From a virus, in the IMG/VR virus record IMGVR_UViG_3300034037_000036, positions 1 through 64,000 of that record: 64,000 nucleotides of DNA; one strand, written 5' to 3'. Within the stretch, counting starts at the first letter, position 1. Each line of letters opens with the position of its first letter. Made by a program: the position numbers and the translations under genes. Below, one piece after another: positions 44,375-52,975 of this stretch. The notes under the pieces are model-generated. The model saw only the letters and a list, made by a program, of their open reading frames with translations. It was not told the DNA's origin and did not search any database.

Positions 44375-45502
44375 ATGAGCGAATTAGAAAAAAAGATTTC
44401 TGATGTAGAAAATTCAATTGAAAAATTGAAAAATAATGAATTTAATTTTCATTTTATTACTATAGACAGTAAAGGAGTACCAAATGATTATGTGGAAAAC
44501 ATTTATGACCATGTTAAAACATTAACAGAAATGGGTCATAATGCAAATATATTATATGAAAAAGAAGATTATGTTGATGCTTCTGAATGGCTTGGAGAGG
44601 AATATAAAGATTTGAAAAAATTAGTTATAGAAGGAAGTGATTTAAAAGTATCAATGCATGATTTTATTGTAGTACCAGAAGCATTTCCAAATATTATGAA
44701 ACAATTAAAAAATCTACCAAGCAAAAAGATTGTATTATGTCAAAATTATGATTATATTCTTGACACATTGCCTTTTACTTCAAGATGGGTTGATTATGGA
44801 TTTGTTGAAGCAATTGTAACATCTAATTGGCTTGGTGAAATCACCTCAACATTATTTCCAAACGAATCCTTAAATATCATACCATTTGGCATTGACACTA
44901 AATTATTTAATAAACCGAATAAAAAGAAAGATTGTAAGATTGCAATATATACAAATGATAGTGGATTAAGTGCTAGGATAATCAAAGCATTTTATTTAAA
45001 ATATCCAATGTATAAATGGTTAACTTTTGTTGATTGTAAATCATTAACACCTCAAAAATTATCTGAAGAGTTGAAATCTTGTTGTTTATCTGTTTGGATT
45101 GATCCAAATACAACCAACTCAACATTTCCGTTAAAATCAATAGAGTGTGATACTCCAGTTATTGGAAAAATACCTGAAATTATTCCAGATTGGATGAAAA
45201 ATGTAAACGAAGAAAATGGTTCATTTACCATTGAAGATAATGGTTTGTGGATTAATAGTACAATAGCCATTCCTGATATTATTGCACAATATATGAAAAA
45301 TTGGTTTGAGGATAATAAATATGAAGTTCTCAATGAAAAAATGGAAGAATTGAGAGGAAAATATACAAAGGATAAACAAAAAGAAGCTATTCAAACTGTA
45401 TATAAATCATTAATTGAAAAAAGATTATCAGAATTAAATAATGTTTTAAATAATTTAAAAGAATTACAATCTAAAAATTTAGTGTCAGATGAAGAAAAAT
45501 AA
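44375..45502 (+). CDS. glycosyltransferase, GT-B fold
   Basis: A 375-aa protein with two Rossmann-like halves. The N-terminal half has FHFITIDSKGVPNDYVENIY, TLTEMGHNANILYE and KKIVLCQNYDYILDTLPF. The hinge IVTSNWLGEIT and NIIPFGIDTKLFN are typical of GT4 enzymes. The C-terminal half has CCLSVWIDPNTTNSTFPLKS followed by IECDTPVIGKIPEII, the position of the E-x7-E donor-binding region, here reduced to one acid. It is followed by a helical C-terminus and overlaps the GT-A gene by 14 bases, so the pair is likely to act together on one glycan. Confidence 0.75.
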   Translation: MSELEKKISDVENSIEKLKNNEFNFHFITIDSKGVPNDYVENIYDHVKTLTEMGHNANILYEKEDYVDASEWLGEEYKDLKKLVIEGSDLKVSMHDFIVVPEAFPNIMKQLKNLPSKKIVLCQNYDYILDTLPFTSRWVDYGFVEAIVTSNWLGEITSTLFPNESLNIIPFGIDTKLFNKPNKKKDCKIAIYTNDSGLSARIIKAFYLKYPMYKWLTFVDCKSLTPQKLSEELKSCCLSVWIDPNTTNSTFPLKSIECDTPVIGKIPEIIPDWMKNVNEENGSFTIEDNGLWINSTIAIPDIIAQYMKNWFEDNKYEVLNEKMEELRGKYTKDKQKEAIQTVYKSLIEKRLSELNNVLNNLKELQSKNLVSDEEK

Positions 45503-46307
45503 AACAGATATTACAGTATTGATTCCAATTCATGAATTGGATGAGAGTACACAATCACTATTTGAAAAAGCAATTAAAAGTGTTGAAAATCAAGAAATGT
45601 TGCCGCAAAAGGTAATGATTATTGTCCCCAAAGGAAGTTATGTGATAGATTTACTTAAAAAAATGGATTATGGGGATATTAAAGATATTGTAGAAATTGT
45701 TGAAAATGATAGTGGTGATACTTCATTTCAGGCACAAATAAATTATGGTGCTAATAAAGTTGAAACAAAGTATTTCACAATATTGGAATTTGATGATGAA
45801 ATGGGTTCTATTTGGTTGAGAAATGCCCATGAATATATTGAAGAAAAAGGAAATGAAGTTGATGTATTCCTACCAATAGTAATTGATACGGATAAAAATA
45901 ATGTATTTGCTGGATTTACAAATGAAGCTGTTTGGGTATATGGTTTTAGTGAAAGAATGGGATATTTAGATAGTGAAGCATTGGATAATTATAATAGTTT
46001 TTCTATTGATGGGATGGTAATTAAAACAGAGGTTTTTAATGAAGTTGGTGGATTGAAAACAAAAATAAAAATATATTTTATATATGAATTTTTATTGAGG
46101 CTGGCTTATCTAGGTCATAATATTTTTGTAATACCAAAATTTGGTTATAAACATACAAACGAAAGGGAAAACTCATTATTTTACAATTATAAAAAGGAAA
46201 TTAGACCAGATGAGGCAAAGTGGTGGCAATCGGTTGCAAAAAGAGAATATATGTTTAAAGAAGATAGAGACATTCCTATTTTGGAGAAAGTTGATGATTC
46301 TGAATAG
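45489..46307 (+). CDS. glycosyltransferase, GT-A (family 2-like)
   Basis: A 272-aa protein. It starts ITVLIPIHELDESTQSLFEK and has KSVENQEMLPQKVMIIVPKG, a DTSFQAQINYGANKV stretch and EFDDE (the DxD metal-sugar motif region), all typical of GT2-type enzymes. The acceptor side shows DGMVIKTEVFNEVGGL and FIYEFLLRLAYLGHNIFVIP, where the E-x-D-x-x-L-R-type base region is visible. It is coupled to the preceding GT-B gene. A long hairpin follows in the gap. Confidence 0.75.
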   Translation: MKKNKTDITVLIPIHELDESTQSLFEKAIKSVENQEMLPQKVMIIVPKGSYVIDLLKKMDYGDIKDIVEIVENDSGDTSFQAQINYGANKVETKYFTILEFDDEMGSIWLRNAHEYIEEKGNEVDVFLPIVIDTDKNNVFAGFTNEAVWVYGFSERMGYLDSEALDNYNSFSIDGMVIKTEVFNEVGGLKTKIKIYFIYEFLLRLAYLGHNIFVIPKFGYKHTNERENSLFYNYKKEIRPDEAKWWQSVAKREYMFKEDRDIPILEKVDDSE

Positions 46308-46339
46308 TTAAGTTATTATAAATAAATAATATTAAGTTA

Positions 46340-46377
46340 TTTGGTGGGATTCATTAACCCAATAAAATCCCACCAAA
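46340..46377 (+). terminator. hairpin in intergenic gap
   Basis: TTTGGTGGGATT / AATCCCACCAAA, a perfect 12-bp stem with a 14-base loop, followed by A/T-rich sequence without a clean T run. It is likely a terminator after the glycosyltransferases. TATAAATA at 46317-46324 precedes it. Confidence 0.6.
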
Positions 46378-46444
46378 TTAATTTTAATATAGAAAATTAT
46401 ATCCAATATGTTATGTTTAATAAAATGAACAATATTTTTTATGA

Positions 46445-47164
46445 ATGGGAAAGAAAACAAATAAAAACTATTTTGGCAAAGAAGAAGAGGAAGCTGTAGT
46501 TAGATTTATTTCTACAGACGATCCGATAGAAAGGGATAAAATTTACAGGGAATATCTTGAAAAACCATTAAATAGAATGGTTGATTCTATTATCAAAAGA
46601 TATAAATTGATAAGAAAACATATTGATTATAGTGAATTGCATGCAGACACATTATCTTATTTATTAACAAAAACAGACAAATTCAAACCCAGCAAAAATA
46701 AAAAGGCATATTCTTATTATGGAACAATATGCAAAAATTATCTTATTGCATCATTATTAAATGATAATAAAAGATTAAAAACATTTCTTGAATTTGATCC
46801 CCATAAAACACAGATTGATAAACGTGATGATTTGGTTTATTATATAGATAATGAAGATTTTGACACATCAAAATTATTTAGCAATATAATTGAAGAAATT
46901 AGTAATATATTAGAGAACGGAGCTTATGAAAATAAAAAATTAAATGATAATGAAATAAAAGTTGGAAAATCTCTTATTGAAATTTTTACAAATTGGGAAT
47001 TGATTTTTGGTAACTTTGGCAAAAGTCCAAAATATAATAAAAATTTTGTTTTAAATGTGATTAGAGAATATACAAATTTAAGCACAAAAGAGATTAGAGA
47101 TTCAATGAAGAAATATAAGATAGTATATAATATTATAAAAAACAATCAATTAAATTCTGATTAA
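46445..47164 (+). CDS. 55: late-transcription sigma factor, gp55-like
   Basis: A 239-aa protein. NYFGKEEEEAVVRFISTDDP, IYREYLEKPLNRMVDSIIKR and YKLIRKHIDYSELHADTLSY, then FKPSKNKKAYSYYGTICKNY, follow the phage late-sigma pattern. This is a minimal region 2 with the SYFGTIAKNYLI motif, as in T4 gp55 (185 aa) and its relatives. The C-terminal helix-turn-helix-like part (NVIREYTNLSTKEIRDSMKK) would be extra. It should direct host polymerase to late promoters with a clamp co-activator. The stop is directly followed by thyA. Confidence 0.75.
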   Translation: MGKKTNKNYFGKEEEEAVVRFISTDDPIERDKIYREYLEKPLNRMVDSIIKRYKLIRKHIDYSELHADTLSYLLTKTDKFKPSKNKKAYSYYGTICKNYLIASLLNDNKRLKTFLEFDPHKTQIDKRDDLVYYIDNEDFDTSKLFSNIIEEISNILENGAYENKKLNDNEIKVGKSLIEIFTNWELIFGNFGKSPKYNKNFVLNVIREYTNLSTKEIRDSMKKYKIVYNIIKNNQLNSD

Positions 47165-47989
47165 ATGGAACAATATCATAAATTGATAAGATATGTATTG
47201 GATAATGGAAAGGAAAAATCAAATAGGACTGGCATAAATACAATTAGTGCATTTGGTTATCAAATGAGATTTAATTTATCAGATGGTTTTCCAATTGTTA
47301 CAACAAAGAAAATACATTTTAAATCAGTTGTTCATGAATTATTATGGTTTTTAAAAGGTGATACAAATATAAAATATTTAAATAAAAACGGGGTTACAAT
47401 TTGGGATGAATGGGCAAATGAGAACGGTGATTTAGGTCCGATATATGGTTATCAATGGAGGAATTGGAATGGGGAAGGTATTGATCAAATAAGTAATGTA
47501 ATTAAAGAAATTAAAGAAAATCCAAATAGCAGAAGGTTAATTGTAACCGCATGGAATCCATCGGTTTTGCCAGATGATAAAAAAAGTTTTTCAGAGAATG
47601 TTACAAATGGTAAAGCAGCATTACCGCCATGTCATTCATTTTTTCAATTTTATGTGCAAGACAATAAATTAAGTTGTCAATTATATCAAAGAAGTGCTGA
47701 TGTGTTTCTTGGTGTTCCATTCAATATTTCATCATATTCTTTATTATTGCATATGGTAGCACATGTTTGTTCATTAGAACCTGGTGAATTTATACATACA
47801 TTTGGAGATGTTCATATATATAAAAATCATTTAAGTCAAATTGAAGAATTATTATCAAGAGATTTTAAAGAATTACCTAAATTAGAGTTAAATAAGGATA
47901 TAAAAAACATATTTGATTTTAAATATGAAGATATTAAATTGATAAATTATCAATATCATCCGCCAATTAAAGCTAATGTAGCCATATAA
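47165..47989 (+). CDS. thyA: thymidylate synthase
   Basis: A 274-aa ThyA, full length compared with 264 aa in E. coli. It makes dTMP from dUMP with methylene-tetrahydrofolate. Catalytic Cys156 lies in [13 protein letters not shown]. Other hallmarks are [13 protein letters not shown] (phosphate Arg), [47 protein letters not shown] and HIYKNHL. No missing residues seen. It starts right after the gp55 stop. A phage copy raises thymidine supply, which fits an AT-rich genome. Confidence 0.97.
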   Translation: MEQYHKLIRYVLDNGKEKSNRTGINTISAFGYQMRFNLSDGFPIVTTKKIHFKSVVHELLWFLKGDTNIKYLNKNGVTIWDEWANENGDLGPIYGYQWRNWNGEGIDQISNVIKEIKENPNSRRLIVTAWNPSVLPDDKKSFSENVTNGKAALPPCHSFFQFYVQDNKLSCQLYQRSADVFLGVPFNISSYSLLLHMVAHVCSLEPGEFIHTFGDVHIYKNHLSQIEELLSRDFKELPKLELNKDIKNIFDFKYEDIKLINYQYHPPIKANVAI

Positions 47990-48003
47990 TTTTAAAATTA
48001 AAC

Positions 48004-48028
48004 TATTTATATATGTGGAATATTAATA
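48004..48028 (+). promoter_or_regulatory. candidate phage promoter motif, copy 8
   Basis: TATTTATATATGTGGAAT followed by ATTAATA, starting 44 bases before the ATG at 48048, at the head of the tail operon. It is preceded by ATTAAAC as at the copy at 96. Confidence 0.5.
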
Positions 48029-48047
48029 CATATAAAAATTTTACATT

Positions 48048-48416
48048 ATGGCTACAAGAAGAACATTAAAAATAAGATTAACTAACAAAAAAAGTGTTGA
48101 AACATTATTACAAGAAGTATATAATGACGCATGCTTACAAGTAATTGATGTTAACAATACTATAAATGAACTAAAAAAAACATTTGAACCCGAAGATATA
48201 AATGAATTAGCTTTAATTACAAAAGAAAAATCAACATTATTGAAGGTAAAAGATTCGGCAATAAAAATAAAATTGGATGTGGGTAGATTATTATCAGATA
48301 TTATGAAAAAAGGTGGGGATATTGAAGAAGTTAATGAAATGAGAAAAGCTGAAGGGTTACCAACTCTTGATGAATATGGGAAAATTAGAGAGATGTTAAA
48401 AGAAATGAAAAAATAA
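48048..48416 (+). CDS. helical protein at head of tail operon, unknown
   Basis: A 122-aa, almost fully helical basic protein: RRTLKIRLTNKKSVETLLQE, then VYNDACLQVIDVNNTINELK and KEKSTLLKVKDSAIKIKLDV. It carries a DIMKKGGDIEEVNEMRK linker and a short C-terminal helix. It is the first gene after a candidate promoter and shares a unit with baseplate genes. Size and composition would allow a small terminase subunit or a chaperone, but I see no helix-turn-helix, so I leave it unnamed. Confidence 0.55.
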   Translation: MATRRTLKIRLTNKKSVETLLQEVYNDACLQVIDVNNTINELKKTFEPEDINELALITKEKSTLLKVKDSAIKIKLDVGRLLSDIMKKGGDIEEVNEMRKAEGLPTLDEYGKIREMLKEMKK

Positions 48417-48426
48417 AATATGTATC

Positions 48427-49869
48427 ATGTCATTAAAAGATACGAAAGAAGAAGTATTTGGAAAGATAGCTGCATTAAGGGTATCAAACGAGGGATTCCC
48501 GTCCATAAATTTAAAAAATTCATTTGATTCAATAAATGAATCAGCCAATCCAATTGATTTTATAATTGATGTTTTAAAATCTGTAAAAGGTTCAAGTGGT
48601 GATATAAAAAGCACTTTAATAGATATATTAACATTTAAGATTGATGATATTGAAAAAACCATTAAAGAAAATTTAAAACTTAAAATAAGAGAATATGGTT
48701 TATGCGGAATATCACCATCAATACCAGATTATATAAAACATCATACCATAGTTCCTCAATCAACAGGGGTTGATTTAGAGTTAGATAAATTAGATTTCTT
48801 TAAATTGTTTTTTATAAATCCTACAAGTGATAATGGTAAGTTGTTATATTTTGACAACAATTCATCAACAAATAGTGAGGATTTGAATGTGGTTTTATTT
48901 GAAACGGTTCAAAACGATAATGTTGAGGTTAATTGGGGTTCTCAAACAACAGACAATGATATTTTTTCATTTGTGTTTAAATCATCCACCACAAATGGCA
49001 ATAATATATTAAATGTTAAAGTAAGTCAATTTTATAGTGATCCTTCAAATAATAAAACATTTGTTGATTTAATATCTGATTATATTGATTCAATTAAATT
49101 ATTTAATACCACAAATATAATTACTGGTGTGTTTGACAGTTTATTTGGAACAATATCATCAGCAATTGATAAATCAATTTCATTATTGGAAAAGGAAACA
49201 GAATTTGAAATAATTATTGAAAGGATAATAAACAGCATTGATGAGGAAGAGATTGATGATTCTTATTTTTCATTTTCAAATGATTTGGGATATATAAATG
49301 AAATTGCAACTAATAAAAGGAAGGGTATTACTAAATTTTTAACATGTACAGAAGAAGAGAAAAGTGTTGTGAATGATAAAATAATTGAAATGAATGATGG
49401 GATATTAAACTCATCAAGCAAAGTTGAAGTTAAAGAAGTATTAAAAAACACGTTTGATAGCGTTGTTAGTGATTTTAGCACAAATGGTGATGTTAATAAA
49501 GATGCAAAAGAAGTACATTTTTTTACAGAATTTTTTAAGAAATTATCTTTAATTTTAACAAAGGGCATTTTTACACCGAAAATATATTTTATATTATTAT
49601 TTGTAAGCAATGTGGTTTTGAATAAACAAAATGAGACACCCATAGAATGGATTAAAAATAATAGGGAGTTAATCAGAAATATTTTAAAAGAAATACGAGA
49701 ATACATTATTGATATTATATTAAAAGAGATATTAAAAGAATTGAAAAAATTGATTGTGAAGCATTCATTAAAATTATTGGAAGAAAAGGTTTTAAACAGA
49801 AAATTGCAGATGAGCAGTTTGAGTGGGTTGCCCCCAAATGTTTTGAGAGCAATAAAAGATTTAAAATAA
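48427..49869 (+). CDS. structural protein of the baseplate/tail operon
   Basis: A 480-aa protein. The N-terminal ~85 residues (FDSINESANPIDFIIDVLKS and KSTLIDILTFKIDDIEKTI) are helical. IREYGLCGISPSIPDYIKHH, a beta-rich centre and a hydrophobic C-terminal helical region (FFKKLSLILTKGIFTPKIYF, then ILLFVSNVVL and IIDIILKEILKELKKLIV) follow. The order of these parts matches a conserved uncharacterised virion protein of large T4-type phages as I recall it. Its neighbours support a baseplate or tail role. It ends SGLPPNVLRAIKDLK and is followed in six bases by another structural gene. Confidence 0.6.
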   Translation: MSLKDTKEEVFGKIAALRVSNEGFPSINLKNSFDSINESANPIDFIIDVLKSVKGSSGDIKSTLIDILTFKIDDIEKTIKENLKLKIREYGLCGISPSIPDYIKHHTIVPQSTGVDLELDKLDFFKLFFINPTSDNGKLLYFDNNSSTNSEDLNVVLFETVQNDNVEVNWGSQTTDNDIFSFVFKSSTTNGNNILNVKVSQFYSDPSNNKTFVDLISDYIDSIKLFNTTNIITGVFDSLFGTISSAIDKSISLLEKETEFEIIIERIINSIDEEEIDDSYFSFSNDLGYINEIATNKRKGITKFLTCTEEEKSVVNDKIIEMNDGILNSSSKVEVKEVLKNTFDSVVSDFSTNGDVNKDAKEVHFFTEFFKKLSLILTKGIFTPKIYFILLFVSNVVLNKQNETPIEWIKNNRELIRNILKEIREYIIDIILKEILKELKKLIVKHSLKLLEEKVLNRKLQMSSLSGLPPNVLRAIKDLK

Positions 49870-49875
49870 TATATT

Positions 49876-50274
49876 ATGACAGGAATTGATAAAATTTTAA
49901 ATGTATTAAAAGGGGCAATGGATATTGTAAATATTCCAATAGAACCATTACCCCCTCCATTGGTATTAACGGGAGCAAACATAAGACCAGGACTGTCAGC
50001 AAGGAATATTGCATCAAGAATAATACAAAGACAATCAGAAGCTGGCGCACCACAAGGTGCAGTTTTTTCAGAAGGGGAAAATATATCAGAAAAAATGGAA
50101 TTAATAAGAATTGAAGAAATATTATATGCATTATTAAATGAAAGCAAAATAGAAATAGCAATACCACCAGCATCTATACAGGTTTCAACAGTCGGTGTCG
50201 GAAACTTGGGAATACCAATAATAACAAGTGGAGCTAATACAAATATAGTTCCAGGTGTTGGTGTTATAAGATAA
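49876..50274 (+). CDS. small structural protein with Gly/Pro-rich strands
   Basis: A 132-aa protein: IPIEPLPPPLVLTGANIRPG, LSARNIASRIIQRQSEAGAP and KMELIRIEEILYALL, then a repetitive beta end PASIQVSTVGVGNLGIPIIT and NIVPGVGVIR. Alternating Val/Ile/Gly strands resemble trimeric fibre or spike-like proteins. It lies between the 480-aa gene and the OB-fold spike gene, so a baseplate part is likely. GC is somewhat higher than that of its neighbours. Confidence 0.6.
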   Translation: MTGIDKILNVLKGAMDIVNIPIEPLPPPLVLTGANIRPGLSARNIASRIIQRQSEAGAPQGAVFSEGENISEKMELIRIEEILYALLNESKIEIAIPPASIQVSTVGVGNLGIPIITSGANTNIVPGVGVIR

Positions 50275-50287
50275 ACAATATAGGATT

Positions 50288-50587
50288 ATGAGAGAAATAA
50301 AAAACATATCAAATTATGAATTATTTGAAGAAATAAAACATTGTGAGAAAGTTTTTGAAGAAATAAAAAATGAAATTCTCCGTGATTTGGATATTATTGA
50401 AGAAATAAAAAAAGATGTTGATAAAATTAATAAGGGTGAAGAAATTGATGAATTAAAAATTAACAAGTTAAATTTTGATTTAAATATAATAGAAGAGGCA
50501 ATTGAAAACAATCTAATAAGATTAAATAAAATTGAAGAATTATATAATAACCTTATAAAAGAATATAGAAAAAGATTAAACATATAA
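50288..50587 (+). CDS. coiled-coil protein in tail operon
   Basis: A 99-aa protein, a continuous helix with heptad pattern: LFEEIKHCEKVFEEIKNEIL, then DLDIIEEIKKDVDKINKG and LIRLNKIEELYNNLIKEY. TAGGATT just before the ATG may act as a weak ribosome site. It is joined to the spike gene by TAATATG. It could be a small tail chaperone or a component of the spike complex. Confidence 0.55.
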   Translation: MREIKNISNYELFEEIKHCEKVFEEIKNEILRDLDIIEEIKKDVDKINKGEEIDELKINKLNFDLNIIEEAIENNLIRLNKIEELYNNLIKEYRKRLNI

Positions 50588-50588
50588 T

Positions 50589-51494
50589 ATGTCATTAAGA
50601 AATTATATATTAGGTAAATCAATATATGAAGGAAATACAATAGATAATATTTTTTATTGGGGTGAAGTTGTATCAGTTACAGATCCATATGATGCAAATA
50701 GGATAAAAGCAAGAATTAAGGGTATTGATGATAAAAAAAGTGATGAAGAATTACCATTTGCTTTCCCAATGATGCAAAGATTTTTGCATATAGTTCCAAA
50801 AGTTGGTGAAACCGTAATTATATTTGTACCTAATAAAAATAATATTGAGGTTGATAGAATGTATATTGGTCCAATAATTTCACAACCACAATTTTTGGAA
50901 AAAGATAAACATTTATTTACCTCAAAATCATTGTTAGATAGTGGTTATAAAAACCCAATACAATCTCATAAAAAAAATCCAAAAACAGCAGGCGTTTTTC
51001 CAGAAAAGGAACATATAGCACTACAAGGAAGATTAAATACAGATATTTTATTTAAAGAAAATGAAATCTGTATAAGGGTTGGAAAATATATTGAAAATTC
51101 TAATAAACAATTTGAATTTAATAAAAAAACACAAGGATATATAAATATAAAACATGATTATGAAATAGATGAAAATACAAAAGGTTCAGTAACAAATATT
51201 GTTTCAAATAAAATAAATTTATTAACATATGATGGACATGACAAAAAAGAACTTGCTGATAATAAAGAGCAAATAAAGAAAGAAGTATTGGATGAAATTT
51301 TGGAAAAAGCACAACCTCTTGTTTTTGGTTATGAACTTTTGGAATATTTAAAATTAATGAAGGACGCTTTTATAAACCATTTACACAGATACCCTGGATT
51401 GCCACCAGAAGATCCGTCAGGTACTGAATATATTGATAAATTTGTTAATTTTGATTTAAATAAATTAATATCTAAAAATATAAGAATAAATTAA
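50589..51494 (+). CDS. baseplate central spike protein with OB fold (gp5/gpV-like)
   Basis: A 301-aa protein. Residues ~20-100 form an OB domain of the gp5/VgrG type: YWGEVVSVTDPYDANRIKAR, IKGIDD, FPMMQRFLHIVPKVGETVII, then FVPNKNNIEVDRMYIGPII. A middle beta stretch (HIALQGRLNTDILFKENEIC, then IRVGKY) and a C-terminal helical part (LEKAQPLVFGYELLEYLKLM) follow. There is no lysozyme domain, unlike T4 gp5; the M23 domain on the hub at 4182 may take over that function. It is coupled to the coiled-coil gene upstream. Confidence 0.75.
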   Translation: MSLRNYILGKSIYEGNTIDNIFYWGEVVSVTDPYDANRIKARIKGIDDKKSDEELPFAFPMMQRFLHIVPKVGETVIIFVPNKNNIEVDRMYIGPIISQPQFLEKDKHLFTSKSLLDSGYKNPIQSHKKNPKTAGVFPEKEHIALQGRLNTDILFKENEICIRVGKYIENSNKQFEFNKKTQGYINIKHDYEIDENTKGSVTNIVSNKINLLTYDGHDKKELADNKEQIKKEVLDEILEKAQPLVFGYELLEYLKLMKDAFINHLHRYPGLPPEDPSGTEYIDKFVNFDLNKLISKNIRIN

Positions 51495-51506
51495 ATATTT
51501 ATAAGT

Positions 51507-52901
51507 ATGGTAATAAAAACATATTTTGATAAAGACAACGTCATCGTTTATAATGATGACATCAATACTGGAAGAAATGAAATATTGGAATTGTTTTATG
51601 GTGGTGATGGTATAAATTATGATTATAGCAGAGCATTAATTTATTTTGACGAATCAAGAATTAAAAAATTCTATGAAGATGGTTATTTTTGCGATTTATC
51701 AAAATTAAAACATACATTAAAGTTATATAATGCCACATTTTTTAACGAATCTTTATTGGGTCAAGAAACGTGTGATGGTAAAAAAAGAGCTTGTTCTTTT
51801 GATATGATTGTGTTTAAAATACCTCAAGAATGGGATGAAGGAATTGGTTATGACTATTGTAATAAAACATATATCGGTGATCAAGAATTAATATCTACAT
51901 GCCCATCAAATTGGTTATATGCAAAAGAAAATGTTTCTTGGAATAATGGAAATGGTGTTTATTCTGGAATACCACAATCTGAAATAATAGCAACACAACA
52001 TTTTGATTGGGGCAACGAAAATCTTGAAGTTGATATAACGGATTATGTTAATGGAGTTCTAACAGGTGATACAAATTATGGATTGGGAATAGCCTTTTCT
52101 TCTGATTTTGAATTAACAATAACCAATGAAAAAAAATATGTTGGCTTTTTCTCAAGACATACAAATACCTTGTTTGAACCATTTGTAGAAACAAGATATG
52201 AAAATTATATAACTGATGATAGATATGATTTTTATGCCAATAAAACAAATAAATTATATCTATATGTTAATATCGGTGGACAAATGGTTAAATTAGATAA
52301 TCCACCAGTTGTTACAGTATATGATAATAATGATAATATTTTTTCTTCAATAACATCAACTTGTGAAAGTAAAGGAATATATTCAATAGAATTAAATGTT
52401 CCATATAACAATTCTTATGAAGATTGTCCCACATTTAAAGATGTATGGAGTAATATATTTTTAAATGGAACACCATTAAGTGATGTTGAAATGGAATTTA
52501 TTGTTAAAAATCCTAATGATTATTATATGCTGTCTAATGAAATCGGTGATGATGTTAGATATGATGTGAAAGTGTATGGTATAGGTTCTAATGAGAGAAT
52601 TAAACGTGGAGATATTAAAAGGATAAATGTATTGGTCAGAAAACCTTATGATGTAGATGGTAAAATTACAATAGATAATATGTTTTATAGGATTTATGTT
52701 AAAGAAGGTAATTCTGAATATACAATAATTGATTGGGATAATGTAAATAGAGCAAGTAATTCAAATTATTTCCTTTTAGACACTAATAGTTTAATTCCTA
52801 CAACTTATTATTTGGAAATAAAAGTAAATACATTAAATGAAGTATATACAACAACACCAATTAAATTTGAAATTATTGGTAATGCTGAAATGAAAAATTA
52901 A
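51507..52901 (+). CDS. tail/fibre-type structural protein
   Basis: A 464-aa beta-rich protein. The N-terminal ~230 residues (EILELFYGGDGINYDYSRAL, FNESLLGQETCDGKKRACS, SWNNGNGVYSGIP, DITDYVNGVLTGDTNYGLGI, FSRHTNTLFEPFVETRYEN) look like a jelly-roll of the kind found in phage structural or adhesin proteins. Two Ig-like strands sets follow (~245-350, ~355-460). Several cysteine pairs are present. It is the last gene before a bidirectional terminator. The start lies in TATTTATAAGTATGG, which overlaps a motif-like sequence. Confidence 0.6.
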   Translation: MVIKTYFDKDNVIVYNDDINTGRNEILELFYGGDGINYDYSRALIYFDESRIKKFYEDGYFCDLSKLKHTLKLYNATFFNESLLGQETCDGKKRACSFDMIVFKIPQEWDEGIGYDYCNKTYIGDQELISTCPSNWLYAKENVSWNNGNGVYSGIPQSEIIATQHFDWGNENLEVDITDYVNGVLTGDTNYGLGIAFSSDFELTITNEKKYVGFFSRHTNTLFEPFVETRYENYITDDRYDFYANKTNKLYLYVNIGGQMVKLDNPPVVTVYDNNDNIFSSITSTCESKGIYSIELNVPYNNSYEDCPTFKDVWSNIFLNGTPLSDVEMEFIVKNPNDYYMLSNEIGDDVRYDVKVYGIGSNERIKRGDIKRINVLVRKPYDVDGKITIDNMFYRIYVKEGNSEYTIIDWDNVNRASNSNYFLLDTNSLIPTTYYLEIKVNTLNEVYTTTPIKFEIIGNAEMKN

Positions 52902-52924
52902 AATTATTTAATAAATTAAATGAT

Positions 52925-52957
52925 AAAAAAAAGCGGGAAAAATTCCCGCTTTTTTTA
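52925..52957. terminator. bidirectional terminator between tail operon and capsid gene
   Basis: AAAAAGCGGGAA / TTCCCGCTTTTT stem with a three-base loop and A and T runs on both sides. It serves both the plus-strand tail operon and the minus-strand capsid gene. Confidence 0.85.
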
Positions 52958-52975
52958 TTTGGTGTTTACATTAAA

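Noticed and set aside
46317-46324. TATAAATA upstream of the gp55-like gene as a T4-type late promoter
   Set aside because: It is the only clear plus-strand copy before a plus-strand gene. Other TATAAATA occurrences are the reverse complement of the TATTTATA-containing motif, on the strand opposite to the gene. A strong hairpin lies between it and the gene.
49263-50147. Antisense reading frame of 294 aa in the tail operon
   Set aside because: It is opposite two good structural genes and spans their junction. Its low-complexity Phe/Ser/Ile composition is a shadow pattern.
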